Assembly (NCBI GenBank): GCA_002328075.1 | Contig: DCVT01000062.1 | Coordinates: 161,838 to 225,837, forward strand | Source of the DNA: Anaerolineales bacterium UBA2181 | Lineage (GTDB): Bacteria; Chloroflexota; Anaerolineae; Promineifilales; UBA4811 | Reading direction: 5' to 3' | DNA length: 64,000 nt | Part shown: positions 17,103 to 25,568 of the stretch, in pieces | Numbering within the stretch: position 1 is the first letter of the stretch | Layout of the letters: every line of letters starts with the position of its first letter | The notes under the pieces: generated by a model | Told to the model about the DNA's origin: nothing | The model's database searches: none | The model's input: the letters and a program-made list of their open reading frames with translations, nothing else | Made by a program: the position numbers and the translations under genes

Positions 17103-18308
17103 TCAGGCCGGGCCGCGGCTCCCGCCAGGTCCCAACAACAGGGCCCGCGCGGCTGCCATGGCGCTTTGATGGACTTCTTTGACCGGGACGCGGTGCTGCG
17201 CGGCCGCCTGTTGGCAGTCGCGGTATTCGACCGACAGGTTGACCACCTGTCCGCCGCGGGAAGCAACCTTGACCGCGATCCTTCCATAGGGGGTCTGGAC
17301 CGCCAAGTTCTCACGGGGCAATTTCCAGCGATGGGTCAGGCTGGTGCGCACGCCGATGGCGGTCGTCTCGGCGAACAGCGTCTCGAGGATGGCTTCCAGC
17401 TGATCCTGAGCCACCAGCACACTGAGTTGGGCTCCCGGCCGGTTGTGCTTCATCTGGATCGGCGTCACAAAGACGTCCAGCGCGCCGCGGGCAAACAGGG
17501 CTTCGGTGACATGCCCGTAAAACTGCGGGTTCATGTCGTCGATGTTGGTCTCGATCAGGGTGGCATCATCGTGCTCGTATCCCTCACTGCCCTCGAGCGC
17601 CTCGCCGATGCTGATCCGCAGCAGGTTGGGCAGAGACAGGTCGCGCGTCCCTGCGCCATACCCGATCTGTTCGACCCGCATGGGTGGCGCTGCTCCATAG
17701 CCCGTTGCCAGTGTGGTCAGCAAGGCGGCGCCGGTGGGCGTTACCAGCTCGGCTTCTACGTCCCGCCCGTACACCGGCACGCCCCGAAGCAGTTCGGCGG
17801 TCGCCGGCGCCGGTACGGGCAGAACGCCGTGGGCGCAGGTGAGGGTTCCCCGGCCAATGTGCACGTGTGACGAGTAGACCGTCTCCACTCCGAGCAACCA
17901 GAGCCCGGCAACCGATCCGACCACGTCCACAATGGCGTCCAGCGCACCCACCTCGTGGAAATGGATCTGCTCAACCGGCTCGCCGTGCACCGCGGCCTCG
18001 GCGTGCGCCAGCCGGTTAAACACCTGCAGGCTGGTCTTTTTCACGGACGGATCCAGGTCGCTTGCCTGGATGATCCCTTGTATGTGGTGCAGGTGCCGTT
18101 CGATGCCCGTCTCGTCGATCAGCACCTCGACGTGGGTGCCCGCCAGGTTGCTGCGGCGCACCCGTTTCACCCGGAGTTGATAGCCGCCGACTGACAACTT
18201 GGCCAATTCCGTCTCCAAGCGGCTCTGTTCCAGGCCGGCATCCAGCAACGCGCCCAGCATCATGTTGCCGCTGATGCCGGAAAAGCAATCCAGGTAGGCT
18301 ACCTTCAT
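17103..18308 (-). CDS. larC: LarC, nickel insertion enzyme for the nickel-pincer cofactor
   Basis: LarC inserts nickel into pyridinium-3,5-bisthiocarboxylate mononucleotide to complete the NPN cofactor of lactate racemase and related enzymes. The 401-residue protein starts MKVAYLDCFSGISGNMMLGALLDAGL, the family signature, and has HFHEVGALDAIVDVVG, HVHIGRG and ETNIDDMNPQFYGHVTEALFARGALDVF. The gene is one continuous frame, unlike the frameshifted larC1/larC2 of Lactobacillus plantarum. ATG 18308 was chosen at the conserved N-terminus. It lies 19 bases downstream of larB. larA and larE are not in the window. Confidence 0.94.
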   Translation of the reverse strand: MKVAYLDCFSGISGNMMLGALLDAGLEQSRLETELAKLSVGGYQLRVKRVRRSNLAGTHVEVLIDETGIERHLHHIQGIIQASDLDPSVKKTSLQVFNRLAHAEAAVHGEPVEQIHFHEVGALDAIVDVVGSVAGLWLLGVETVYSSHVHIGRGTLTCAHGVLPVPAPATAELLRGVPVYGRDVEAELVTPTGAALLTTLATGYGAAPPMRVEQIGYGAGTRDLSLPNLLRISIGEALEGSEGYEHDDATLIETNIDDMNPQFYGHVTEALFARGALDVFVTPIQMKHNRPGAQLSVLVAQDQLEAILETLFAETTAIGVRTSLTHRWKLPRENLAVQTPYGRIAVKVASRGGQVVNLSVEYRDCQQAAAQHRVPVKEVHQSAMAAARALLLGPGGSRGPA

Positions 18309-18327
18309 GGAACGGTTTCCTCCGCAA

Positions 18328-19071
18328 TCACTGGTTGATGAGGTGGGCCAGGTAACCGGCGCCAAAGCCGTTGTCGATGTTGACCACGGCCACTCCAGGC
18401 GCGCAGCTGTTCAACATGGTCAGCAGCGCGGCCAATCCGCCAAAGCTGGCGCCATAGCCCACGCTGGTGGGCACAGCCACCACCGGCCGGCCTACCAACC
18501 CACCCACGACGCTGGCCAGCGCGCCCTCCATCCCGGCGACGACTACCAGCACGTTGGCCGACGAGAGCCGTTCGTGGCTATCAAAAAGGCGATGGATTCC
18601 GGCCACGCCCACGTCAAAGAGCGATTCCACCCGGCTTCCCAAGGTGGAGGCAGTGACAATCGCCTCCTCGGCCACCGGGATATCGGCCGTGCCGGCGCTG
18701 ACCACCAGCACCGTCCCCCGACCGGAGGGCGAAGCCGGCGTTCCCGCCACAATTATGCGAGCGACGGGATGATAGTGCGCGTCCGGCACGGCCGCCAGCA
18801 CGGACTGAGCCACTTCGGGGGTTGCCCGGGCCGCCATGACCCGGCCATCACGCTCCCGTATGCGGTCCACAATGCGAACGATCTGCTCCGTCGTCTTTCC
18901 CGGACAAAAGACCACCTCCGGGAACCCCTTGCGCAGGGCGCGGTGGCTGTCCAGCCTGGCAAAGCCAAGGTCGTCATAGGGAAATCCACGCAGACGGTTC
19001 AGGGCCTCGTCCACATTCACTTGCTGGGTCTGCACAGCTTCTAGCAACTTGCGTAGCCACTCGGATTCCAA
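18328..19071 (-). CDS. larB: LarB, carboxylase/hydrolase of nickel-pincer cofactor synthesis
   Basis: LarB carboxylates nicotinic acid adenine dinucleotide and hydrolyses the product in the first step of NPN cofactor synthesis. The 247-residue protein has the N-terminal FPYDDLGFARLDSHRALRKGFPEVVFCPGKTTEQ and the PurE-like C-terminal domain: VVSAGTADIPVAEEA, GVAGIHRL, VVVAGMEGALASVVGGL, VPTSVGYGASFGGLAALLTMLNSC. All are typical. It precedes larC on the same strand with a 19-base gap. The upstream 200 bases hold nothing I recognise. Confidence 0.94.
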   Translation of the reverse strand: MESEWLRKLLEAVQTQQVNVDEALNRLRGFPYDDLGFARLDSHRALRKGFPEVVFCPGKTTEQIVRIVDRIRERDGRVMAARATPEVAQSVLAAVPDAHYHPVARIIVAGTPASPSGRGTVLVVSAGTADIPVAEEAIVTASTLGSRVESLFDVGVAGIHRLFDSHERLSSANVLVVVAGMEGALASVVGGLVGRPVVAVPTSVGYGASFGGLAALLTMLNSCAPGVAVVNIDNGFGAGYLAHLINQ

Positions 19072-19275
19072 CTTGCTACTCCCTCTGCATCTAACGTCCG
19101 ATTACGGGGACTGCCCGGTGGCCACGTCGTGTCACAGGCCGCTGGGTAGTATTTCGTAGGTGGATCGGAAACGCTTTCCACATGCGTAAGGCGCTGCTCC
19201 AGTCGCACCGGTCGGCTCGAAGGGGCCTGCCGATCACGGGCCGAGGTGGGGTCATCCGCTTGCGATGCCGAGCCG

Positions 19276-19935
19276 TCAGCGAACAGGTTCCTTGTTGACC
19301 CGGAAAAGACACCGGTCGTGGCCCATGGCCAGGCACTGGACCTCTTCCACCTTGAACTCCCGGCCGTTAGAGAGCCACCTCAGCCCTTCCTGGAGCAGAC
19401 CGACCTGGGTGTAGCAGATGGGAACGGTCACATGCTCCCGGCCCCAACAGGCAGGGCACTGTTCGACCGCGTACCAGAACCATTCCTTGTGGTCGTAGAC
19501 GTTGGTCTTTTGATCGCTGACCATGTTAAAGACCTTGGCCATGGCGTTGAGGCCGATGTTCATCTTGACGCGCAGCGGGACCAAACGGAAGGCGAGGTCG
19601 CCCACCCCCACCATGGCGCCATAGGTCTTGAGCAGGCTGGCAAAGGTGGCGCGGCCGGCGCGCAAGGCCATCACCCGTCCACCCCGTGGGCCGTAAATCT
19701 CCTCCAGCCCGCGCATCAGCGCCGAGTAATGGCAGAAATCAAACGCCTTTTCCCGGTCGTGCGGAGGATAGTTGTCGATGAGGTGGGTCAGCCCGGTGAA
19801 CGTCAACACCGTATTGACCCCGCGTTTGCCAGCGATTTCCTCGATGGATTGCAGCGTGACCCGCGCAAATGTGTTGGTGTTGTGGAGCCCGCTCGCCGGA
19901 GCCTGGAGGCGGTTCTGGTCGCCAACCGAGTTCAT
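19276..19935 (-). CDS. V4R (4-vinyl reductase) domain protein
   Basis: A 219-residue protein. Its second half resembles the V4R domain, a small-molecule-binding fold seen in bacteriochlorophyll 4-vinyl reductase, TRAPP-like proteins and hydrocarbon-responsive regulators. Visible features are HKEWFWYAVEQCPACWGRE and the C-terminal VQCLAMGHDRCLFRVNKEP, matching the C-x(4)-G-x-x-x-C-x-F end of the domain. The N-terminal half (FARVTLQSIEEIAGKRGVNTVLTFTGLTHLIDNYPPHDREKAFDFCHYSALMRGLEEIYG) matches similar Chloroflexota proteins. Start MNSVGD at 19935 is set by AGGAGG close upstream. An extended -10 box (TGG-TAGAAT, near 20036-20031) lies upstream. Ligand unknown. Confidence 0.7.
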   Translation of the reverse strand: MNSVGDQNRLQAPASGLHNTNTFARVTLQSIEEIAGKRGVNTVLTFTGLTHLIDNYPPHDREKAFDFCHYSALMRGLEEIYGPRGGRVMALRAGRATFASLLKTYGAMVGVGDLAFRLVPLRVKMNIGLNAMAKVFNMVSDQKTNVYDHKEWFWYAVEQCPACWGREHVTVPICYTQVGLLQEGLRWLSNGREFKVEEVQCLAMGHDRCLFRVNKEPVR

Positions 19936-20124
19936 GTTTCTCCTCCTTTCGCACATCGCCGGGATCGGTGCCGACCGGACAAGCAACGGTGACGGCGTCC
20001 GATCGTCGGGATGACTGACAGCCACCGGTTATTCTACCAGAGATCGGCTGCACCGCACCTGCCGGCGACGGTGCTATGCGTTCCGCCTGCCCGAATCTGG
20101 CGATTGACCTCCCCTGTCCGTTCG

Positions 20125-21444
20125 TCAAGCCCGACAGTCGTAGAACTGCGGCAGATAAGAGCGGTTGGTTGCTAAAAGGTCGTCCAGCACGGCCTCGACG
20201 CGGTCGGCTTTGGGACCGAGCGGGTGGGTCAGCAACGCGCGGCCGGCCATCTGCCGGTCTCCGCGCACGGCCGCCTCCACGGTGAGCAGTTCGTACATCT
20301 TGACCTGTTCCACCAGCCCGAAACAGGCCGGTGGAAGGGGGCCGGCCGGGAGGGGATGCATGCCGGCCTGGTCCACCTGGACCGGCATTTCGACCACCCA
20401 GTCGATTGGCCAGTCCTCCACCGCGCCGCCGTGCTGCATGTTCACGACGTGTACCTGACGGCGGTCGTTCAAGTGCGAATCGATGAGACGAACGGCCAGG
20501 GTGGAATAGTGCGCACCGCCCCGCTTCATCAGATCGGGTGGGGGGGTGGTCAGGTTGGGATCGGCGTACTGCAGCAGCAGCGACTTCTCGATCTCCATCA
20601 CCTGTTCCGCCCGGGAGGGGGGCCATTTTTGCTGCTCCTGGAGCATCCGGCCGGTGTAGTAATAGTAGCGCAGATAGTCGTTCGGGATCATGCCCAGGGT
20701 CTCCACCAGCTCCACCTCCCACGGTGGCTCTGGCTGTCGGCGCAGGTGGTCCAGGTACAGGGGGAACAGGCGTGGCCACCAGTCCTCTCCGTCAATCGTG
20801 AACCCACGGTGCCAGGTCAGGTGGTTTAGACCGAGCGTGAGCAGCACGGCCCGTTCGGGTTCGATGGCCGTGCCGCTGCGCCGGTTGATTTCAGCCAGGA
20901 TTGCCATCTTGACGCCAATGGCGGTGTTGCAGACCCCCACGGTTGGAATGTCAGGGGCGTGGCGGGCCAGCGCCTCGGTGACCAAGCCGGCCGGATTGGT
21001 AAAGTTCAGCAGGAGCGGCGTCCGGCCGGTCGGGGGGCTGCGGCGAACGTCGGCGGCGATCTGCAGGATGGGTGGAATGGTTCGCAGCGCCTTGGCCATG
21101 CCACCGATGCCGGTGGTCTCCTGCCCGATGAGGCCGTGTCGGCGGCCCAGGTACTCATCGGCGCGGCGGGCAGCCATGCCGCCGACCCGGAGTTGGGTGA
21201 CGACGTAGGCCGCTCCCTCCACTGCCGCCCGCTGATCTTTGGTCAGGATCACCCGGAACGGCTGCCCGTGGGCATCAACCATGCGCTCGGCAAACCCGCC
21301 GACGACCGCCAGCCGGTTCGGGTCTATGTCCATGAGCCAGAGTTCCTGAATAGGCACCGCTGCGTGCCGCTCCAGCAGGCCCGACACAAACTCGGGAGTG
21401 TAGGTGGATCCGCCGCCGATTACTGCGATCTTGAGCGTCTCCAC
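20125..21444 (-). CDS. Glycoside hydrolase family 4, 6-phospho-beta-glucosidase-like
   Basis: GH4 enzymes use NAD and a divalent metal to cleave glycosides by a redox-elimination route. The 439-residue protein opens METLKIAVIGGGSTYTPEFVSGLLER (NAD-binding GGGS), then has NFTNPAG, VGVCNTAIGVK (metal-site Cys-Asn) and LGLNHLTW. The STYTPE form and CN motif place it nearer to the 6-phospho-beta-glucosidase (LicH/CelF) branch than to alpha-galactosidases. GTG 21444 was chosen because AGGAGG lies nine bases upstream; the frame is open further but without a site. It is the second of two tandem GH4 genes. Confidence 0.88.
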   Translation of the reverse strand: METLKIAVIGGGSTYTPEFVSGLLERHAAVPIQELWLMDIDPNRLAVVGGFAERMVDAHGQPFRVILTKDQRAAVEGAAYVVTQLRVGGMAARRADEYLGRRHGLIGQETTGIGGMAKALRTIPPILQIAADVRRSPPTGRTPLLLNFTNPAGLVTEALARHAPDIPTVGVCNTAIGVKMAILAEINRRSGTAIEPERAVLLTLGLNHLTWHRGFTIDGEDWWPRLFPLYLDHLRRQPEPPWEVELVETLGMIPNDYLRYYYYTGRMLQEQQKWPPSRAEQVMEIEKSLLLQYADPNLTTPPPDLMKRGGAHYSTLAVRLIDSHLNDRRQVHVVNMQHGGAVEDWPIDWVVEMPVQVDQAGMHPLPAGPLPPACFGLVEQVKMYELLTVEAAVRGDRQMAGRALLTHPLGPKADRVEAVLDDLLATNRSYLPQFYDCRA

Positions 21445-21596
21445 TGGCCAAGTCCTCCTGTCACCCTCACTTGCCGTGTCCACTACCAGACCGTTGCCCA
21501 ACGGGGCGGATGCGTATAGTCCCTGCGCCACACATGCCGAGCAGACAAAGACAACCACCAGCCGTGGCAGGCGCAAGCCAGAGTCCCCGGCGCCGG

Positions 21597-22991
21597 CTAT
21601 GTCCAGAATTGCGGCAGGTAGGGGCGGTAGGTGACCAGGTATTCATCCAGTATCCGCTGGGCGTCATCCATGTCGGTGATCACGGGGTCGAGGAGCAGGC
21701 ATTGGAGCGCCTTTTGCCGGTTTCCCTCGATGGCCGAATCCACACAGAGCTGGGTGGCGGTCAGCTCCCGCCGGCACAACTCGGCTACCGGTTCGGGCAG
21801 GGGACCCGTGTGCACCGGATGTACCCCCGCGCCATCCACCACCACCGGGGTCTCGACGGTTGCTCCCAGGGGGAGGTTGGGTATCTGGCCCTGATTGGGG
21901 CAGTTGGCTGCCAGGTGGTAATGGGTGCCGGCGCCAGCGATGTTTTCGATCATCTCCAGCGCACCCTCCGAGTCGCTCTCCTGCAGGTGGTCGATGGTGG
22001 CGGCGCCGTTGGCCATCTGCTCCAGTGCGTCCAGTTGCAGGTTACGCACCGCGGCCCACAACTCCCAATCATACAGGCGGATGCCGAACTTTTCCCACGG
22101 CAGGGTGAGTGGATTGCTCAGCCACGGCAGATACTCGCAAAGGTGCGTGTCGCCTGGCACAGGAAAGATGCCCAGGGCGTCAAAGACCCGCCGTGTCAGC
22201 GGTTCCAGCGCGGGATCGGTTTCTGCCCAACGCCGCCGGAAGAGAGGGTAAAGATCGTCGCCGGTGCGGCGGTCACGGATGGAGAGAATCCAGGTGAAAT
22301 GGTTCAACCCGGCCGCGCGGATTTCCACCAGTGGGAGCATTTGCCGGATGACCTGATGCTGCAGAGGAATCTGGCGGATATCGGAATTCATGCCGGTGAT
22401 GCCGGCCGGAATCTCTGCGCCCAGGTCCGCGCCGATGGCGACGCCCACCATGCAGTACCCGATGAAGACCTGGTGACAGAGTCCCACCGCCCGTATCCGG
22501 CTGTGGCGGTTGACAGCGTCGCAGATGCGGATCATGGGGTTGGTGAAGTTGATGAACCAGGCGTCGGGGCAGGCCTGCTCCATGTCGCGGACGATGGCCA
22601 TCACCGGGCCAATATTGCGCGCGGCATGGGCAAAGCCGCCGGGGCCACCGTTTTCTGCATAGGGTTGATGCACGCCGTGCTTGAGCGGGATCTCATAGTC
22701 GCTCTTCCACAGTTTCTCTCTCGGCCCGACCTCAATGGCCGATACGACAAACCCGGCGCCGTCGAGCGCCTCAGCGTGGTGGGGATGGGCGGTGATGCTC
22801 ATCTGGGCGGACCACTCGCGGTTCAGCCGCTGGGCCAGACGGTGCACGATATCCAGCGTTTTGCGGTTGTGGTCAACCAGGGCCAGGGTCGAACCGCGCA
22901 GCTTCTGGCTGCGCATGAGGGCCGCCAGCGTGTTCTCGCCAAAGGAGGCGCTGCCCGCCCCGATGACGGCGATCTTGGTTGGTAGGGTCAT
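21597..22991 (-). CDS. Glycoside hydrolase family 4, alpha-galactosidase/alpha-glucosidase-like
   Basis: A 464-residue GH4 enzyme with NAD-binding IGAGSASFGENTLAALM, INFTNPM, the metal-site GLCHQVFIGY (Cys-His) and LNHFTW. The GAGSASF and CHQV motifs match the MelA/AglA-type alpha-glycosidase branch. It is upstream of the second GH4 gene with a gap of 152 bases, and probably the first gene of the pair. GGAT close upstream of ATG 22991 can serve as ribosome site. A relic of a third, closely similar GH4 gene survives at 40.6-40.8 kb. Confidence 0.88.
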   Translation of the reverse strand: MTLPTKIAVIGAGSASFGENTLAALMRSQKLRGSTLALVDHNRKTLDIVHRLAQRLNREWSAQMSITAHPHHAEALDGAGFVVSAIEVGPREKLWKSDYEIPLKHGVHQPYAENGGPGGFAHAARNIGPVMAIVRDMEQACPDAWFINFTNPMIRICDAVNRHSRIRAVGLCHQVFIGYCMVGVAIGADLGAEIPAGITGMNSDIRQIPLQHQVIRQMLPLVEIRAAGLNHFTWILSIRDRRTGDDLYPLFRRRWAETDPALEPLTRRVFDALGIFPVPGDTHLCEYLPWLSNPLTLPWEKFGIRLYDWELWAAVRNLQLDALEQMANGAATIDHLQESDSEGALEMIENIAGAGTHYHLAANCPNQGQIPNLPLGATVETPVVVDGAGVHPVHTGPLPEPVAELCRRELTATQLCVDSAIEGNRQKALQCLLLDPVITDMDDAQRILDEYLVTYRPYLPQFWT

Positions 22992-23331
22992 CGTTCATCC
23001 TTTGATGATCGGCGCCGTGCATCCGGCAAGGCGCTTGCCTTCTAGTGTACTACAGCAGAGCCAAAAAAGCAGCCCGGGGCCGACAGCGGCACCAGAACAA
23101 CGCCCGGGTTTCCTGCTAGTATCGGTCGCAGTGTCGCCTTGCACACCGCCACCTCGCAACGGGCCGAGGGTGGTGGCAAGATCCCGCACAGGCTGCGGCG
23201 GCAGCCGGGGGGTCGGGCGCCCGTGAGCCACCACTCGCTGCTCCGAATCCGAGGCGTTGACCTGGCTGCCGCTGCGCCGGCTGCCCGCTTGTGCTACAAT
23301 CCCTGGGTCGGGTGGAGTCCCGGAGGTGATG
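22992..23331. other. Divergent intergenic region between GH4 and mscS
   Basis: No gene seen in 340 bases. On the plus strand TGC-TACAAT (23292-23300) is a likely extended -10 box for mscS. On the minus strand TACACT upstream of the GH4 gene is a weak -10 candidate without a good -35 box. Confidence 0.4.
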
Positions 23332-24162
23332 ATGGATGCATGGACCGGAACATGGAACGAACTGGCGTCCCGCCTGCTGCTCCTGGCGCCCAGGCTGGTG
23401 GCGGCTCTGCTGATCTTTGTGATCACGCTGGTGGCGACGGGCGCCGTCACGCGATTGGTGGCCCGGGCACTCAAACGCCGGCGGGCAACCCCGGAGTTGA
23501 CCCTGCTGCTGACGCGCCTGGCCCGCTGGACCACCCTGGTGTTCGGCTGCATTGTCGCCCTGCAACAGGTGAACTTCGACCTGACCGCCTTTCTGGCCGG
23601 TCTGGGCATTCTGGGGTTCACCGTCGGGTTTGCCGTCCAGGATGTGAGCAAGAACCTGGTTGCCGGGGTTCTGCTTCTGCTCCAGCAGCCCTTTGACCTC
23701 GGGGATACCATCCAAGTGGGCAGCTATACGGGGACGGTGGTGACCGTGGACCTGAGGGCCACCGAGCTGCGCGGGCTGGACGGCGTCCACGTGCTGATCC
23801 CCAACACGGACGTGTATACCAGCGCCATCGTCCAGTACTCGCGTGCCTTGCGCCGGCGAATCGAACTGGGGGTCGGGGTGGCTAATGACAGTGATCTGGA
23901 GCTGGTCAAGCGGACGGCGCTGGATGCGGTGGCCGAGGTAGAGGGGGTGCTGCCGGATCCGGGTCCGGTGGTTTTGATCGCGAACCTGGGGGCGTCGACG
24001 GTCGACCTGACCGTCCACTATTGGATCGACCCACGGGTGAGCTCGCTCCTTGACGCCAAGGATGCCGGCCTTCGAGCCATCGTGCGGGCTTTTGCGGCGG
24101 CCGGAATTGAAATGCCTTACCCCACCCAGACGGTGCAGGTGCGCTATCCGGCGCCCGGATAG
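23332..24162 (+). CDS. mscS: Small-conductance mechanosensitive channel, MscS family
   Basis: A 276-residue MscS-type channel that should open under membrane tension to release solutes. It has TM segments near residues 15-40 and 60-80, then the pore helix and hinge LAGLGILGFTVGFAVQDVSKNLVAGVLLLLQQPFDLGDTIQVG, the hallmark of the family. The beta domain follows (GTVVTVDLRATELRGLDGVHVLIPNTDVYTSAIVQYS), then a C-terminal alpha/beta domain. Length matches E. coli MscS. GGAGG at 23322-23326 best fits ATG 23332; ATG 23329 is too close. It converges on corA with a 13-base gap. Confidence 0.93.
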   Translation: MDAWTGTWNELASRLLLLAPRLVAALLIFVITLVATGAVTRLVARALKRRRATPELTLLLTRLARWTTLVFGCIVALQQVNFDLTAFLAGLGILGFTVGFAVQDVSKNLVAGVLLLLQQPFDLGDTIQVGSYTGTVVTVDLRATELRGLDGVHVLIPNTDVYTSAIVQYSRALRRRIELGVGVANDSDLELVKRTALDAVAEVEGVLPDPGPVVLIANLGASTVDLTVHYWIDPRVSSLLDAKDAGLRAIVRAFAAAGIEMPYPTQTVQVRYPAPG

Positions 24163-24175
24163 GGGGGAGCCAGAA

Positions 24176-25162
24176 CTAGACCAATCTGCGCCGGCGCATC
24201 CAGAGGTACATGACCAGCGGCGTGACCGTCATGGCCGCCAGCATCGCGATGAATGCCGGCCGGCTGGTCCAGGCCGCCAACGGCTCCACGGCCTGGAAAA
24301 AGTTGATTCCGAAAAACCCGGCCAGAAACGACACCGGCATGAACAGCGTGGTGATGATGGTCAGGGTTTTCATGACGTCGTTCATCCGGTTGTTGACCAC
24401 CGAGAGGTACGTGTCCAGCGCCCCGCCCACCAGATCGCGCAAACCCTCGGTGATGTCATAGAGCCGCACCAGGTGATCGTAGATATCGCGGAAAAAGACC
24501 CGGTCCTCCGGCCGGATCACCGCGAAATCGCCGCGCGCCAGCTTGTTCAGCACCTCTCGCTGCGGCGCTATGATCCGCCGCAGGTGCAAGAGCCCCCGCT
24601 TGAGGGTGAAAACCTCTTCCAGCAGGACCGTGCCGGTGTCGTCAAAGATCTGATCCTCCACCCGATCGATCACCTCATCGATCTGATCCACCACCGGCAT
24701 GTAATCGGCCACCAGTTCATCGATCAGTTTGTACAGCAGGTGACCGGCGCCCCGGCGCAGATGGCGATCATCCCGCTGGCAAGCCCGCTGAACCCGGCTG
24801 ATCACATCAATGGGTTGGGTATGATAGGTGACCAGGTAGTTGTGCCCGAGAAAGATGTCCAGTTCCAACGTATCTATCTCTGTCGTCTCCTGCTGCGCCA
24901 GGAGCACGGTGTGTAGCACCAGATAGAGGTAGTTGCCCCAATCGTCCACCCTCGGCACGTGCTGCTCTTCCAATGCATCGTCCACCGCCAGCGGATGAAA
25001 GCCAAAAGTCTCCAGGAGCAATCTCCGGCACGACTCCAGGGGTTCGTCCAGCAGGTCTACCCACAGCAGGCCGCCTGCAAGGGGCAATACCGATGCCAGT
25101 TGATCCATGCTCAACCCCGACTGGTACTCTCCAGCGGGTGGCTGGTAGTATGTGGTAATCAT
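24176..25162 (-). CDS. corA: CorA-family magnesium/metal transporter with a GIN variant motif
   Basis: A 328-residue CorA-type channel. The cytoplasmic domain has the long coiled helix (YKLIDELVADYMPVVDQIDEVIDRVEDQIF) and NRMNDVMKTLTIITTLFMPVSFLAGFFGIN leads into TM1. TM2 is PAFIAMLAAMTVTPLVMYLWM with a basic C-terminus. The selectivity motif is usually GMN; here it reads GIN (residues 285-287), a conservative change seen in some CorA-like proteins, so Mg specificity is less sure. ATG 25162 is supported by GGGAGGT. The frame is open further upstream but has no site. A minus-strand TACAAT (25225-25220) is a possible -10 box. Confidence 0.88.
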   Translation of the reverse strand: MITTYYQPPAGEYQSGLSMDQLASVLPLAGGLLWVDLLDEPLESCRRLLLETFGFHPLAVDDALEEQHVPRVDDWGNYLYLVLHTVLLAQQETTEIDTLELDIFLGHNYLVTYHTQPIDVISRVQRACQRDDRHLRRGAGHLLYKLIDELVADYMPVVDQIDEVIDRVEDQIFDDTGTVLLEEVFTLKRGLLHLRRIIAPQREVLNKLARGDFAVIRPEDRVFFRDIYDHLVRLYDITEGLRDLVGGALDTYLSVVNNRMNDVMKTLTIITTLFMPVSFLAGFFGINFFQAVEPLAAWTSRPAFIAMLAAMTVTPLVMYLWMRRRRLV

Positions 25163-25320
25163 CGCATGACCTCCCGCCCAAACACTGGCATTCTCGGACC
25201 CAAACGCTGCCGAATATCCATTGTACCGCAAAGCCACCCCGGCCAGGAATGGATCTTCTCCACTGCCGTCGAGTTGGTTGATGCAGCCGGCGCGTTATTA
25301 GCCGGATGCGTTCCTGGCTA

Positions 25321-25348
25321 TTGACACTCACCGGTTTCCGGGTACAAT
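25321..25348 (+). promoter_or_regulatory. Promoter of the pyrimidine operon
   Basis: TTGACA (25321-25326, perfect), 16 bases, TACAAT (25343-25348). Predicted start near 25355, giving a leader of about 215 bases that contains two terminators before pyrFE. Confidence 0.8.
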
Positions 25349-25456
25349 ATGGCCAGGTGAAAGATGAAGCGAACGGCTAGTGTTGTGGGGCGCCGGGTGC
25401 CCCCGAGCCGAGCCTCGGGGACGCAGGCGGTTCAGTTCTTCAAGCCGTTCAACCGG

Positions 25457-25475
25457 GAGCCGAAAGGCTCTTTTT
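25457..25475 (+). terminator. Leader terminator 1 of the pyrimidine operon
   Basis: GAGCC (25457-25461), GAAA tetraloop, GGCTC (25466-25470), TTTTT. Its stem sequence is repeated in terminator 2, so arms from the two could also pair with each other. Confidence 0.75.
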
Positions 25476-25491
25476 CTTGTCCCCCGCCGGA

Positions 25492-25515
25492 GGAGCCCAG
25501 AGGCTCCTTTTTTTT
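25492..25515 (+). terminator. Leader terminator 2 of the pyrimidine operon
   Basis: GGAGCC (25492-25497), CAGA loop, GGCTCC (25502-25507), eight T (25508-25515). A strong intrinsic terminator located 53 bases before the pyrFE ATG and in the same orientation, so it must be bypassed for expression. Confidence 0.85.
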
Positions 25516-25568
25516 GCCTGCGCCCGGTCGCCCGCTTTTGCGCAGCGCACCAGTTGACCGGAAGTGCC

